Source: Ypsolopha sequella
Taxonomy: Eukaryota > Arthropoda > Insecta > Lepidoptera > Ypsolophidae
Direction of reading: 5' to 3'
NCBI GenBank assembly: GCA_934047225.1
Contig: OW203993.1
Span: 26,116,069 to 26,180,068, forward strand
Length of the DNA stretch: 64,000 nt
Part shown: one piece after another, positions 52,110-63,285 of the stretch
Position numbering within the stretch: position 1 is the stretch's first letter
Layout of the letters: each line of letters starts with the position of its first letter
The notes under the pieces: generated by a model
The model's database searches: none
What the model was told of the DNA's origin: nothing
The model's input: the letters and a program-made list of their open reading frames with translations, nothing else
Program-made: the position numbers and the translations under genes

Positions 52110-54770
52110 CAATAATAGCGTCGGCGTCGTTGGAAAGAACCGGGACGCGAAGTGGATTGCCCCAGCTAGAGCGAGGAAATTTCGGAAACTGGCTCTTTAG
52201 GGTATTGGCTCTAATGAAAGAGCAGCAGTGCCGTTTTACTGTGGAACTAAACATGGATGAAATTATTAAAAAGAAAACGAGACTTTCAGGAAAGCTGGTG
52301 CAAAAGCCAAAAATATTATTATCCAGTCAATACAAGACAAGCACCTCGAGTATATAAGGGAGGCTAAAAGCGCAAAAGAAATGGTCGAGAACTTATAAAA
52401 AAAATCGAGAGAAAAAGCATCCTTTCTAGTCTTTATCTAAGAAAGACTCTTATTCAGTTAAAATGTAAAAAAGGAGAGAAGGAGGCAACAGGTAAAAAGT
52501 TGGACGAAGGGACAAAGTATGTCATCTGCTACTCAGCATGGATGATGCTTATCAGCAAACTATCACGGCAATAGAAACTACCAATATGGAGCTTACACTT
52601 GATTACACAAAGAGCAAGCTGTTGGATGCAGAGCTGAAAATGACAGATGAAAGAATGGAACCGCAAGCAAGTGTGGGAAATTGGTCTTTTACTGGAGAGG
52701 CAATGAAATGCTACACATGTAGGAAACCTGGACATTTAGCACGAAACTGTAGAGGTACTCGTAAGAGTCGTGGATTTCGTGGAAGACAGCCTTTAAGACG
52801 TGGTATAAATTACACAAGAAGACGTGAAGTAAATGTAACAACTGAAGACACAGAAGACTACAGTTTTATGGCAAGTGCGGTAAGTGCTGCAGAAAGAAAT
52901 TACAGAATAATATTTGTCATACTCTGGATCAACATACAATATGGTAGACGAAAAGTTCAGCAAATACATGACTGAAATCCAGAAAATTTAAACAATAAGT
53001 TTCAGAGTAGCAAATGGCCAAACTATACAGATTAACAAAAAAGGAAAAATAAAGATTAAGTCAAAGAAAGGAATTACAGTGACGATCGAAGCATTAATTG
53101 AATTTGATTGGTCACACAACCTAATTTCAGTAAGGAAACTAAATAACAGAGGAAGTTCAGTAACATTTAGAAAGAATACGTTGATGATAAATACACCCAT
53201 AGGAAAAATACAGGGAAAATGCAATGGAACTTATTCACTATGAATTTTAAGATTTTACAAGAAGAAGGAAATGCTTGTATTACAGAAAGCAAAAATGTAT
53301 GGCATCGAAGAATGGGCCATCTAAATCGTGGTGGATTAAAAATACTGGGTCTGTCTCAGTCTGATGAAAAGTGTCGAGTATGTATGGAAGCAAAAGGAGC
53401 TAGAAATTCATTTCAATTACAAGAAACACCTAGAACCAGCAGAGTTGGTGAACTTATACACTCTGACATAGGAGGACCACTCAACCTTGAAACAAGCAAC
53501 GGTGAAAAATTTTATCTGACAATAATAGATGACTTTTCACATTTCACAGAAGTTTATCTTCTACAGTACAAAAGTCAGGCAAAAGATTACATAATGCAGT
53601 ACATTAAAAATATGAAAGCAAAGAGAATTAGTGTTAGCCGAATCAGGACTGACAATGGAGGTGAATTTATATCACGAGAGCTGACAACATTCTGTAAAGA
53701 CAATGGTATACAACAGGAGTTCACATGTAGCTATACACCGCAGCAAAATGGTGTCGCGGAGAGGATGGATCGCACATTAATGAATAAAGTGAGAGCTTTG
53801 TTTTTAGATAGCTCCCTACCAAAATATTTATGGGGTGAAGCTTTGCATTGTGCGACATACCAATTAAATAGATCACCCACAGTTGCATTAAAAGGAGACG
53901 CGCCTGCAAACATAATGTATGGTAAAAGAAATCTTCACAATTTAAAAGATTTTGGAAGCAAGGCCTGGGTAGTGAACTTGCCTAGACAAGGAAAATTGGA
54001 GCCTAGAGCTATTGAGATGATAATGGTGGGGTATAATAACAATGGCTTCCGTTTATGGAATCCCCGTACTAATGAGATAATTATCTCAAGGGACGTAAAA
54101 TTTGATGAAACAAAATACAAATACCAAGAAGTTAAAACTAAAGAAAGCTCAAATGTAACAATTTATTTTGACACAGAAGATGATGACATTCAACAACAAC
54201 AAGAAATAATAGAAAGTACACTAAAAGAAGCAGAAATACAGCAAGAAAAACCAGCAATAATTCCGGAAGATATAGGAGCACAAGCAGAAGCTCAAAATGA
54301 AAACCCAGAAGTGAATAAAAGAGAGACACATTTACCAACAAAATACAATGATTATGAAATGTATCTAGCTTATGCTCCTATCTCGGATGAAGAATATCCA
54401 ATTACCTATGAAGAAGCTATACAGAAAGATGAGCAATGGAAGAATGCAATAAGTAAGGAAGTGAAATCATTGCAACAACAAAACACCTGGACTGAGACTA
54501 CACTTCCAAAAGGAAAGAAAGCCATTGACACGAAATGGGTCTTTAAAACAAAATCTGATGGGACAAGAAAAGCAAGATTGGTTGCACGAGGTTTTCAGCA
54601 CGAGACATATGTGAATATCTATTCACCCGTTGCAAAAATTCCTACATTAAGATTGGGTTTAGCACAAGCACTAAACCATGACTGGCAAGTAAGGCAATTA
54701 GATATACCCTCAGCATTTTTAAATGGGAAGCTAGATTCAGAAGTATACTCTGAATATTATCATGAGCTTT
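52110..54770 (+). pseudogene. Copia-type LTR retrotransposon, truncated
   Basis: Gag begins near 52110 (LPQLERGNFGNWLFRVLALM) and ends with a CCHC zinc knuckle, CYTCRKPGHLARNC (52711-52752). The protease region near 52905-53220 is off frame. It reads YSGSTYNMV where copia proteases have DSGS, so the catalytic Asp is replaced by Tyr. The integrase (53219-54110) has WHRRMGHLNRGGLKIL with a Cys pair, HSDIGGPL, RTDNGGEFIS and TPQQNGVAERM, a complete DDE set. The reverse transcriptase starts at WKNAISKEVKSLQQQNTW and stops at DIPSAFLNGKL. RNase H and both LTRs are missing. The 3' side meets a LINE fragment at about 54780. Confidence 0.85.
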
Positions 54771-54812
54771 TTGTAATAATTCTGTGCGGTACATGGCTTC
54801 GTAGATAAATAG

Positions 54813-55115
54813 CTACTCCACACCCCCAGAACCTGTGCGATCATTACGAATGAGAATAAAGCCGGGAAGAGAAACAAGTGTAGAAGGGAGAGAGGGTTTG
54901 AGAAGAGATTCCGATACTAGAACAGCATGAATATTCGGGTTATTATCAAAAGAGAGTAATGAGCATAAAGACTTTGCGCATTGATGTGGACTGTGGACAT
55001 CATTGAAATTTTTCGCCAGTGGCGAAAAGGTAGAAAAGAGTTGTTCATGGAGAGACGTAGCTACCATATCCGTGTCACTGAAGAACTCATCTGACTGAAC
55101 TACCTGAACAAGAAA
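54813..55115 (-). pseudogene. LINE endonuclease N-terminal fragment
   Basis: The frame has FNDVHSPHQCAKSL and IHAVLVSESLLKP, then LVSLPGFILIRNDRTGSGGV, the beginning of a CR1/L2-like AP endonuclease. It is cut at 54813 where the copia sequence begins. Confidence 0.65.
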
Positions 55116-57149
55116 AAAAGTCATCTTCAAAATTATTCATTCAAATAATAAATAAAATTATTGTATATAATATATAAATACTAATACGGTAAAAATTTAG
55201 ATTACGGGACGCAAGATAGGGGGGTGTGAGTAAGGGGGGGTAAGGGCTAACTTATCTTAACCCTCTACTGCATGAATTATGAAGGAGATGAATAAAAAAA
55301 TATTAAATGTAATAACTACTTTATTTAAACATTAAAGAACACATATCAAAAGAAAAAAAAATCTAAGTGACTTATTATAGTTTTTTTTTCGAAAAGCCAT
55401 ATATATGGTTTCGTGTGCATTGGAACGAAAAATCACTCGGTCATATATGGCTTCACGTGCATTGAGACCAAAACGAAAGTTATAAAGTACTGATATTGAA
55501 CACTACAAAAATCAAATGAACAAGCATCTATACAGTATGAAATTTTAACAAACAGTTTCTTTCATCATTATAGCACAGAAAAACTCGACATTTAGTACAT
55601 TTGGTATGTGTTCTCTGAGAACACACTTGACAATTTTGGCGGTTCTTCTGCCATTCAGGCATATGTCCTATGTTGTCGGTCCGCACAGCATTCATAGGCA
55701 GGTCCTGTCGTTTTTCCGGAGCCTTTCTAATTTTTTTGGCAGTTGGTGTCCCAGGATTTGACAGGGCAGGGCTTCCTTGCCGACTAGTAGAGGGCGAACC
55801 AGCTGCTGAATGGGATAGTGACGGACGACCTCTTTTCCGCAAAAGGCATTTCCCAGCTTTGCACAAATGCTCTGAAATGGCTTGTTTGAAATCAAAAAGA
55901 GACAAATATTCATCTTTCTGCGCCACAAAATCCATGCGTTTACAACACATAAATCAATCATGTGAAAAAATATTCTCTTGTACCATTTTTTTGGTCGCAA
56001 ATGGATTCGATACAGTCCCAACATCGAATCCAGCAAGTCCACTCCGCCCATATGGAGGTTATAGATCTCAACAGCTTGAGGGCATTCAATATCTTTATAC
56101 TGACGTTCTTTTCTGAAATAACGTCTCTTTTTGGTTATTGGTTCGCTGCCAACATAAGTAGAAAGCATATTCACTGGTTTGTTATCAAACCAAGTGACCA
56201 AACCAATTTTGACGTTGTCAATGTCACAGGTTTTTTCTACCATGTAACCTCGCCCATTTTTCTTCAGTTCCTTTTCTGTTGGCATTTCAGCATTTGGCAC
56301 TCGATTTATTCGCACAGTACCCAGTGGCAAAAGACCATTCTTTGTCAAATAAACCAGCAACTTGGGACTGTTATACCAGTTGTCAAAAAAGATCTTGTGA
56401 TTTTTGTGCTTAGGCACAGTTTGCATCAATCGAGCCACTACATTACCACTCACTCCAAGATCAGGTGCCCCATCAGGAATTTTGTTGCTTTGTTCACCAG
56501 CAAACAACTCGAAATCATAGCTGAAACCCGAAGCTCCACTAAGAACTTGATTTTTGTAGCCCCACTTGTCGGGTTTTGCAGGATTGTACTGTTTCAGCTC
56601 ATGCCTTCTTTTTGTGGGTATCATTTGTTCGTCGACAGCCAGATACTCTTCCTTGGGAACTAATGAGAGACGCTGATGTATTTTCTCCAGCAGGGGGCGA
56701 ACTTTGAATAGTTTATCATGACCGTCGTGGCCGACTAGAATACATTTTGTGTTGTCGCTGAAGTGAAGGAACCGTTTTATAGTTTCCCATCTGGCACATG
56801 TCATTGCCTCATTGACTTGGAGCTGCCCAATACCAGTATTCCAGTACATTCTTGAAGCAGGCAATTTGACAATCCACATGTTTTCATTTCTGGTAAGGTA
56901 AAAAAATAATAATGTCTGTTTAGATATATTTAATTGCTTATGACGAAACACATTAAAAAAAAATTTTTTGTTGATTCGTTTTAGAGATATTTTGAAAATA
57001 ATTCAGATATCGAACATGTGGGCTGAAGAGCTACGAAAACCTTTGTCTAGCAGGAAAAAAAAGAACTAGCTATCAAATTTCGAATTTATAACCTCAAACT
57101 TGTACGACATTTCCTCAGAGTCACTACAATAACTAATTTCCAATGAAAA

Positions 57150-57606
57150 TTTCGAATGGGTTTTCCATGGCGGACAGCCGATGATGTTGCTGCGGTATAT
57201 GCGTGAAAATGACACATTCAACGTCGCGGAAATCCGAGGAGCCAAAATGTTGATCTCGTCCAGAGACTCGTTCGTAGAGACATCAGTCGGCTACGTCGAG
57301 GTAAAAAGGGAAAATATGTTTTGTTCAAAGTAGAGTAACTCCTGAGCATAAAGTTCGTTGCAAAATGTACACAGTGATTGCAACTATAAATGAAACAGAA
57401 GAAACTATATCGGAGGTGAAATGCAAGACTGTGCAGCAAGTGAAGGTGGTTGCAAACATTCAATATGTTTTATCATGTGGCTAATCAAGCGTACTGATGA
57501 GCCATCAGTGACCTCAGTAAATTGCTACTGGACAAAGCCAAAACTGTCTGATGCTGTGACTAGTGACAAATGTATTTTGGCAAAAGAAATGGGTAATAAA
57601 TTATAA
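57150..57606 (+). pseudogene. SWIM/YqaJ-type gene fragment
   Basis: The plus strand reads YMRENDTFNVAEIRGAKMLI and VETSVGYVEVKRE. After a frame change it reads VTPEHKVRCKMYTVIATIN. Another frame then has CAASEGGCKHSICFIMWLIK and SVTSVNCYWTKPKL. The C.AS.GGCKH zinc-binding pattern followed by WL..R and CYW.K..L is the SWIM-like end of a family that carries YqaJ/alkaline-nuclease domains in insects and other animals. Only this part is present, intronless, inside the piggyBac element and opposite to its gene. Confidence 0.55.
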
Positions 57607-57824
57607 CCTAACTTCTTATTTAGCAACAAGTTGTAGTTATCAAACGGAACTCGGCCCTTGCAGTGTTGCTAACCCTTACCTAAATTTAAACCCGAAGATT
57701 TTTTAAATACCTCTATAAGCCCTAGATAATATTTCTATAATAAAAATTATTTGATGTAGTGCACAAGTCGTTCGTAATTATAAAATAAAACGCCTTCATA
57801 TCCAGTTTGTAATTTTTTGATAGA

Positions 57825-57936
57825 GTCTGTCTGTCTAATGAAAACTGACCTGACACGGGTTAGAGAAAATGACGAAAAAAAAGATTTTCCATACCCGTGT
57901 AAGGTAGTTACTCTCGGCTTTCATTAGACTGTCTTT
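57825..57936. repeat. Short inverted-repeat element
   Basis: gtctaatgaaaactgacctg...cacgggt (57832-57860) pairs with acccgtgtaaggtagtt...ttcattagac (57893-57931). It is hairpin-forming and non-coding. Confidence 0.6.
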
Positions 57937-59429
57937 GCCATTTTTCGACACTGTTATCAAATTTACACTCTTGTCTTGTACCACAAATACAAAAATAATA
58001 AGCCAAGTTTAGACCTAAATGAATTTTACGAAACGAACGAACTGAGCGACGGCAACAAGCGAACGAATTTGATATAAATGAACTGTTGACTCTCGCAAGT
58101 TTTGTTCGAAGCCCATAAAAAACCCCACAAAAATTCCTGCTTTTTAACACTTCTAATCCCTAAATTTAGGGGTAAAATCCCTAAGATGTCACCACTGGGT
58201 CCTTGACATTCCGTTTTACTTTTTTTTCTTTACCATTTTGGGACAGGCAAAGGAAAACGTTTTTTTTTTTTTTGTTTGGCAAAGGCATATGGGCCATTAT
58301 GCCCACATCACCTTTGTTCAAAAATTAAAGATATAAATAAATATTTAAATATGTAAAATCAATATTTTGGAAAGGGGTAAAATTCAAAACCCTTAAACTT
58401 TTTATCAACTTTCGAGTTAGCTATTAAAATTAGCGGGTTAATAATTTGAAATGTTGTGGATTGACATAAAGATAATGGTGCCGATGAATTGCTCCATCCA
58501 TTGTTTGGAAATTTTAGCAGGTTTATTCACATTATCTTGGATAGCTTTCAAGTTTGACTGTTCTACTATCATCGATATCAAGTCATCCGTGAAAATAAAC
58601 AGAAAGAAATCAGCCGGAATTTCCAGTTCTTCAATAATGGGAGGTAATTCAACTTCTCCAGTAAACATGAAGTTGTCAGGATTATAAGGGGCCAAATGAT
58701 CGGTTTTCCAAGGAATCTTTTCAACAGGAGCTTTACCACGACGACGATTTGTTGTCTTTTTGCTCTTGACAAATCTAGCTAATGGAACACCGTCATCTTC
58801 TGAACTTTCCTAGTCAGTTTCTGATACAGTAAGGGGCCTTTTAACTGGCCCAGGCTTCAGCAAGTCATCGCCAGAATCTAACTCTTCATCTTCGCTAACC
58901 ATGCCATCACCAGGAATAGGAAGGGTATATTTATTTTTACCGTAAAAGCGAAGCGTCCATTCTGCCAAAATAAAAAGAAAAGCAAAGCTGCAGAAAAGGT
59001 ATAGAAAGAAAAAATAGCAGTTAAAATCATCAAATCAAAAATGTTGCATTACGGAAAAATATTGCGTAAACGCTCACGAAGCCATAAATGACCGTGCAGA
59101 AAAATGCTTCAATGCACACAAAGCCGTATTAGGTGCCGAGTGAAAATTGTAAAAATACAGTAGAAAACAGTTGAAAAGCAGAAAACTAATCATTGATAGA
59201 CAATCAGGAGGAAATGGAAATAACGAAATTATATATTTTTTTCAAATCAACTTACCTTTTACATTTGTTTCTCTTTTTTGAAAATGAGTTCCGAGCACCC
59301 CTGTTAACGTTTTGCGACCACGCAGACAAAAGTGATGTTATATTCTAATGTCATCTAACCATAGACTAACCAATTGCGTTTCGTTATTCCTTAAACATGT
59401 CAATGCATTTAAACAGTCGAAGGGTAATT

Positions 59430-59717
59430 TTTAAACGCGAATGTGGAAATAAAAAATCGTAAAGTGTTGACACCTTATTTGGTTTCGTGTGCGGTAGAGG
59501 GGCTGGCTTTCTCCTTATTGCTTATCTTAAATTTTTTACAATGTTATTGATAGCACTGTTTTGTGTTTTTTTTTTGTACGTGATATAGTGTTAATATAAG
59601 TGGATAGTTACTGAATTAAAGAGGACGTTATGCTTACAGATTGAGAGATGATTTCCGTAACTATTTAAACTAAGTTGACTTTTTTTTTCTTTCTTTATTC
59701 AATTTGTATATTATATA
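59430..59717. other. A+T-rich non-coding
   Basis: No recognised feature before the Helitron-type end at 59718. Confidence 0.3.
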
Positions 59718-59888
59718 CTAGCTGATGCCCGCGACTTCATCCGCGTGGAAGAAGATAATGTGGCCACAGTTGGATTTCTGCAGTAGAAAGTATCCAGTTT
59801 TAAGTTAGATAATAAAGCCGATTCTGAAGACCTTAATTTTAAGAAATTGATACTTGTCGTTGTTGGTTCTTGATGGAACATTTGAGAC

Positions 59889-60129
59889 ATCTTGCCAATA
59901 AAACACATTACTTGGTAACTGTTCCACTTTATATTTAAATTACACTAGCGACCGGTTTCGTTATACTAACAATCATGGATGCATCCATCACACAAATGTA
60001 AACAAATAGACGAAATACATTTTCGCCTAATACAATAGCCTGAAGATGTTAGTATAACGAAACCGGTCGCTAGTGTAATTTAAATATAAAGTGGAACAGT
60101 TACCAAGTAATGTGTTTTATTGGCAAGAT
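59889..60129. repeat. Perfect 82-bp inverted repeat (241-bp palindromic element)
   Basis: The left arm 59889-59970 and right arm 60048-60129 are exact reverse complements over 82 bp as far as I can read them, starting atcttgccaataaaacacat. The loop is 77 bp. Perfect identity argues for recent insertion or for arm homogenisation. No protein is encoded. Confidence 0.9.
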
Positions 60130-60869
60130 ACCTTAATTTTAGTTTCAGTGCTGTCAAAACTAACTTTTCTTCGATACAAAATAGTCCTTAAGAGTTAGGA
60201 TCAGATGCTAAATTTCTTTTGAAAATTTTAAGCTTTGACAGCACTAAAACTAAAATTAAAGCCTTCAGAATTGACTTTATTAAGTTATTGAATAGTGATC
60301 TTCTTTCCTTCGTTAATTGTTATTAATGCCCCACTGCTGAGGATCGAACAGTGGTTACCATACCAAAACTCGTTCATTAGTTTTTGCGTGATACATGAAA
60401 TACCGACAAAAATACCGTTTGTTTTTGTATCAGAATCCAACACCGCAGTTTTTTTTTTGGTATATCATCAGTGTACAGACAGATAGACACGGTTCTATTA
60501 CAGTTTTTAATAATATTTTAAATACTTAACTTTACAATTTTCAGTGATTATAGTGGTAAAAAAATATTTATTTATTATAACTGTTGCCCGTGACTTCGTC
60601 CGCGTGGAATTTAGTGTTATCTTGCACCACTTTGAATTTTGATTATTGTAATTTGACAATAAGGACAGTCGTAGTAGTTAGTGTTATTTTCAACACTTAG
60701 AATTTGGAATATTGTAATTTGACAGTAGGGACAGTCGTAGTATTTTCTTATGTTCGCAAATGATAACCTTCCCTTCTATTTCAAGCTTAGCTATGAAAAT
60801 AGGTTACTGCGTAACTTTTGGGCGAATAAGCCTCTAGTTTCAATTTTAATATATTTAAGCCACATAAAA

Positions 60870-61150
60870 GAATTTCTTTTTACACGACATTTACCGTTTG
60901 TCCGTCTTGGGCAAGGATGAAAAATTGTTTGCATTACTGACCCGCGAGCAAGCCACATACAGTTGGCCGTGAGAAAAACAATCAGACCTTAAGTCGTCAC
61001 CAGCAGCCTTGTTTATAGACATCGCAAAGTAAACGGCTACTGGAAACTGCGCTTGAATTCGAACGGGAAGTTATTGGGGATGAGTGGTATACGCGGTATA
61101 AAAACAGTTTCAGCAGAGCCACATCCACAGTTACAACCTCGGCTTCAATA
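60870..61150 (-). pseudogene. Helitron Pif1-like helicase, C-terminal fragment
   Basis: Across two or three frames the minus strand reads IPRIPLIPNNFPFEFKRSF, then FAMSINKAAGDDLRSDCFSH, GQLYVACSRVSNANN and FILAQDGQTVNVV. These are the last conserved helicase motifs of Helitron Rep/helicase proteins (QFP..L.FAMTINKAQGQ and GQLYVA.SR). There are several frameshifts and one stop. The Rep domain and the helicase N-terminus are absent. Confidence 0.7.
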
Positions 61151-61159
61151 ATTTTTCGT

Positions 61160-62457
61160 TGTAAAGCATTGCACAAATTTTATGCTCGAATCAAATAATT
61201 GCGCGATGTAATTTACTTGCTGCGCCATCTACTTTTCAATTCCAGATCTAACCATAATAATTCAGATCTTGGAGGTTAGACTAAAAAAATGTTGATTATA
61301 GATCATAACTGGCCAATTACAGGAAAACTATAGCGACTGAAAAAAAGTTGAGCACAAATGAGAAATATAAAAAAGAAGAAAAATAAATTAAAAAGTATTT
61401 TATAAAAATGCAATATAGGCATCAAATTGTATGTAGGTACCTATTTAAAATCTGATTGTAAAAATATATAGTTTGGCTATATGTAATTGCTTCTATTTCG
61501 AGAAATCCTTGAAAAACCATAAAAAATGTATGTCCCCCTCCCCCTGTAATATGTGTTTATGTAAAGATTATAAAATAAAGCGGTTGAGAAATTCACAGGA
61601 ACAAATGACAAAATTAAATTTATCATCCACAATACGGAACCCTAGGTACGCGAGTCTGACTCGCACTTGGCCGGTTTTTTTGCTATACATATGCTATAAG
61701 ATCTATTTGTGAACGGAATTTCAAATTTCTAAGAAAGCTGGAATTGCTGGATAGCCTTCCATGGTAAGTCAATTTGCAAATTACTACGTAAAGGACTAAT
61801 GTTTGTGTACTAAAATTTGATACGTTAAATACTTCTAACCAAAGTTTTCTTGTTTTCTTTTAACACTTATTCGTGACGTAGAAATTATTATTTGCTATGT
61901 AACTTCCAACAGTAAAAAAGTAAATTCCTAGAATCGATAAATGACGATTACTTTTTTTTCCGTCGTTCGATTTTAATGAAATAAAGCCTATATTCTGCTC
62001 CAAATTTAGCCCTGTCTACCTGTGAAAACTACATCACAATCCGTTTAGTAGTTTCGGAGATGTGCGCGAACAAACAAACAGACAGACAGAAAAGAATTCT
62101 AAAAATCACTGATTTGTGTTATATTACTCTTATACAGAGTGTAAAAGCAAAGGCAAGAATCGTTTAAGGGTGTGTTAGTATGGCCGGTAAAGATTTTTTT
62201 TTAAATATTAGGAACTTTAAATAAAGTAGCAGTACCGCACAATAAGACGATTTTCTTTACTCGAAGTTCACTAATCGCGTGGACACCCTCGCTGGTAGGT
62301 GACCACTGATAACGTCGCGTCGGTATCAACCGAGTCATCGAGCGCGTGAATAAAAGAGAATTTGCAACGGCCGGCGCGGCGCTACACGGTTAAACAACAG
62401 GCGGGCATGGCGGGGCGCGCTGCATTCTTTACCGATCAAAACTACAAAGGCGGCTTA
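61160..62457. repeat. Non-coding with common lepidopteran repeats
   Basis: Includes the inverted copy of 39045-39180 (about 61390-61530), 'gagtctgactcgcacttggc' followed by 'cggtttttttgc' at 61650-61682, and an RTE-like tail (tagtagtttcggagatgtgc, then a cagacagacag run, 62048-62090). The last 200 bp are G+C-richer without a frame. Confidence 0.5.
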
Positions 62458-62463
62458 CACGTG
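62458..62463. repeat. Probable errantivirus target duplication (CACGTG)
   Basis: The six bases next to the outer LTR end are cacgtg, an alternating pyrimidine-purine hexamer of the kind errantiviruses choose. The partner copy lies outside the window. Confidence 0.55.
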
Positions 62464-62824
62464 AGTTAACTTTAGCAAGACACTGATGTACTTTTTAAAA
62501 AAGAGAAGACTTTATTTAATATTACATAAGTTATTCTTATGAACTATAGGATTATACTGTGTTGACTCTATACACTTCAAGAGCTTTTATACTAGAGATG
62601 GCGTCGGTTGCCATCGAGTTCCCGGGGGAAAAGTATTTTTATGAAAATGCATTTAAACAATTAAGATTTTGGGAGAAGTGCATTTGGTAATAGAATGCAT
62701 CTAAATGTACATTTAAAGTATCGTCTAAAGTACTTATATTACTAAAGTCCATTATCTTAAGTGCACTATCTTGTCGTCCTGGTAATGGTGTAGGCGTCTA
62801 TGGTGTGGGTGGTTGCTATTAACT
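62464..62824 (-). repeat. 3' LTR of an errantivirus-type element (361 bp)
   Basis: On the minus strand the LTR starts AGTTAATAGC and ends AAAGTTAACT, matching the AGTTA...TAAYT termini typical of Errantivirus (gypsy-group) LTRs. It contains a TATA-like AGTATAAAAGC (about 62588) and a polyadenylation signal AATAAAG (about 62512). The purine-rich AGGGAGGGAGG directly ahead (62825-62836) is the polypurine tract. Confidence 0.75.
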
Positions 62825-62836
62825 CCTCCCTCCCTA

Positions 62837-63285
62837 GAACCGGAAAAATTGTAATGAAACCTATTCTTAATGACATAATAGACCTCCTTGCTGCTGGCCT
62901 CGGAAATATCGATCGAGAGGGAAGAGACAGAGTGGACAGATGTCAGATAGATTTGTTAGAGTGAGGTTAGAAGGAAAATGAAGAAAAAAAAAGGAGCCCT
63001 TGGCATAACAATCTCTGTTACTGGCTCCTCCAACATATCGGAAATTGGAAACACTGACCTCATATTTTCTTGCCTTCTTTGGTACATATCGCCTCCAGTG
63101 GAGAACTTGACGTTGATCTCGACTATGTTTCAACGGAAAGAATATTTGAAGGAAATTAGAATCCTGGCTCCGCCAGCCACCCCTGCAGCTTCTTCCTAGC
63201 CAGCTTCAGCCGAACTTGTACATAGTGGAAGTGTTTAATTGTTTTGTTTAATTCTTATCTTTAGTTATTTTAAATTTCATCATCA
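62837..63285. other. Errantivirus 3' untranslated region
   Basis: Lies between the envelope stop and the polypurine tract. The short frames here on both strands have no recognised domain. Confidence 0.4.

Larger units (their letters stand above)
55528..58960 (-). pseudogene. piggyBac transposase, split and broken
   Basis: The N-terminal exon (about 58960-58438) is acidic with GKNKYTLPIPGDG ahead of a stop near 58812 (TVSETD), then NPDNFMFTGEVELPP and WMEQFIGTIIFMSIHNI. The main part (56951-55910) starts within the core at MWIVKLPASRMYWNTGIG. It holds the three catalytic Asp residues: EYLAVDEQMIPTK, IFFDNWYNSPK and LHMGGVDLLDSM. After a frameshift near 55920, 55915-55528 finishes with a Cys-rich zinc-binding domain (CQVCSQRTHTKCTKCRVFLC). 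The 1.5-kb gap between the exons holds unrelated sequence. The enzyme would excise and insert at TTAA. Confidence 0.8.
55257..59424 (-). mobile_element. piggyBac-like transposon
   Basis: The left end reads TTAA-CCCTCTACTGCATGA (55257-55275), a typical piggyBac terminus. The right end may be cagtcgaagggtaa at 59414-59427, a decayed inverted match. Subterminal repeats of the type 'ccatatatggcttcacgtgc' occur at 55396 and 55442, with inverted relatives near 59082 and 59115. A transposase gene and a foreign gene fragment lie inside. Confidence 0.65.
59718..61150 (-). mobile_element. Helitron remnant(s), 3' terminus at 59718
   Basis: Read on the minus strand the sequence ends gacgaagtcgcgggc-type DNA followed by atcagCTAG and then T, the CTAG-T termination expected of Helitrons. 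A second, partial copy of the same end (cacgcggacgaagtcacggg) lies near 60585-60600. Upstream on the same strand is a Helitron helicase tail (60870-61150), which ties the ends to that family. A younger palindrome is inserted at 59889. Confidence 0.55.

Noticed and set aside
55962..56663. 233-aa plus-strand frame
   Set aside because: Lies antisense to the piggyBac catalytic core and has no domain of its own.
62867..63199. Open frames on both strands between the LTR and envelope
   Set aside because: Sits in the expected 3' untranslated region of the errantivirus; no domain.
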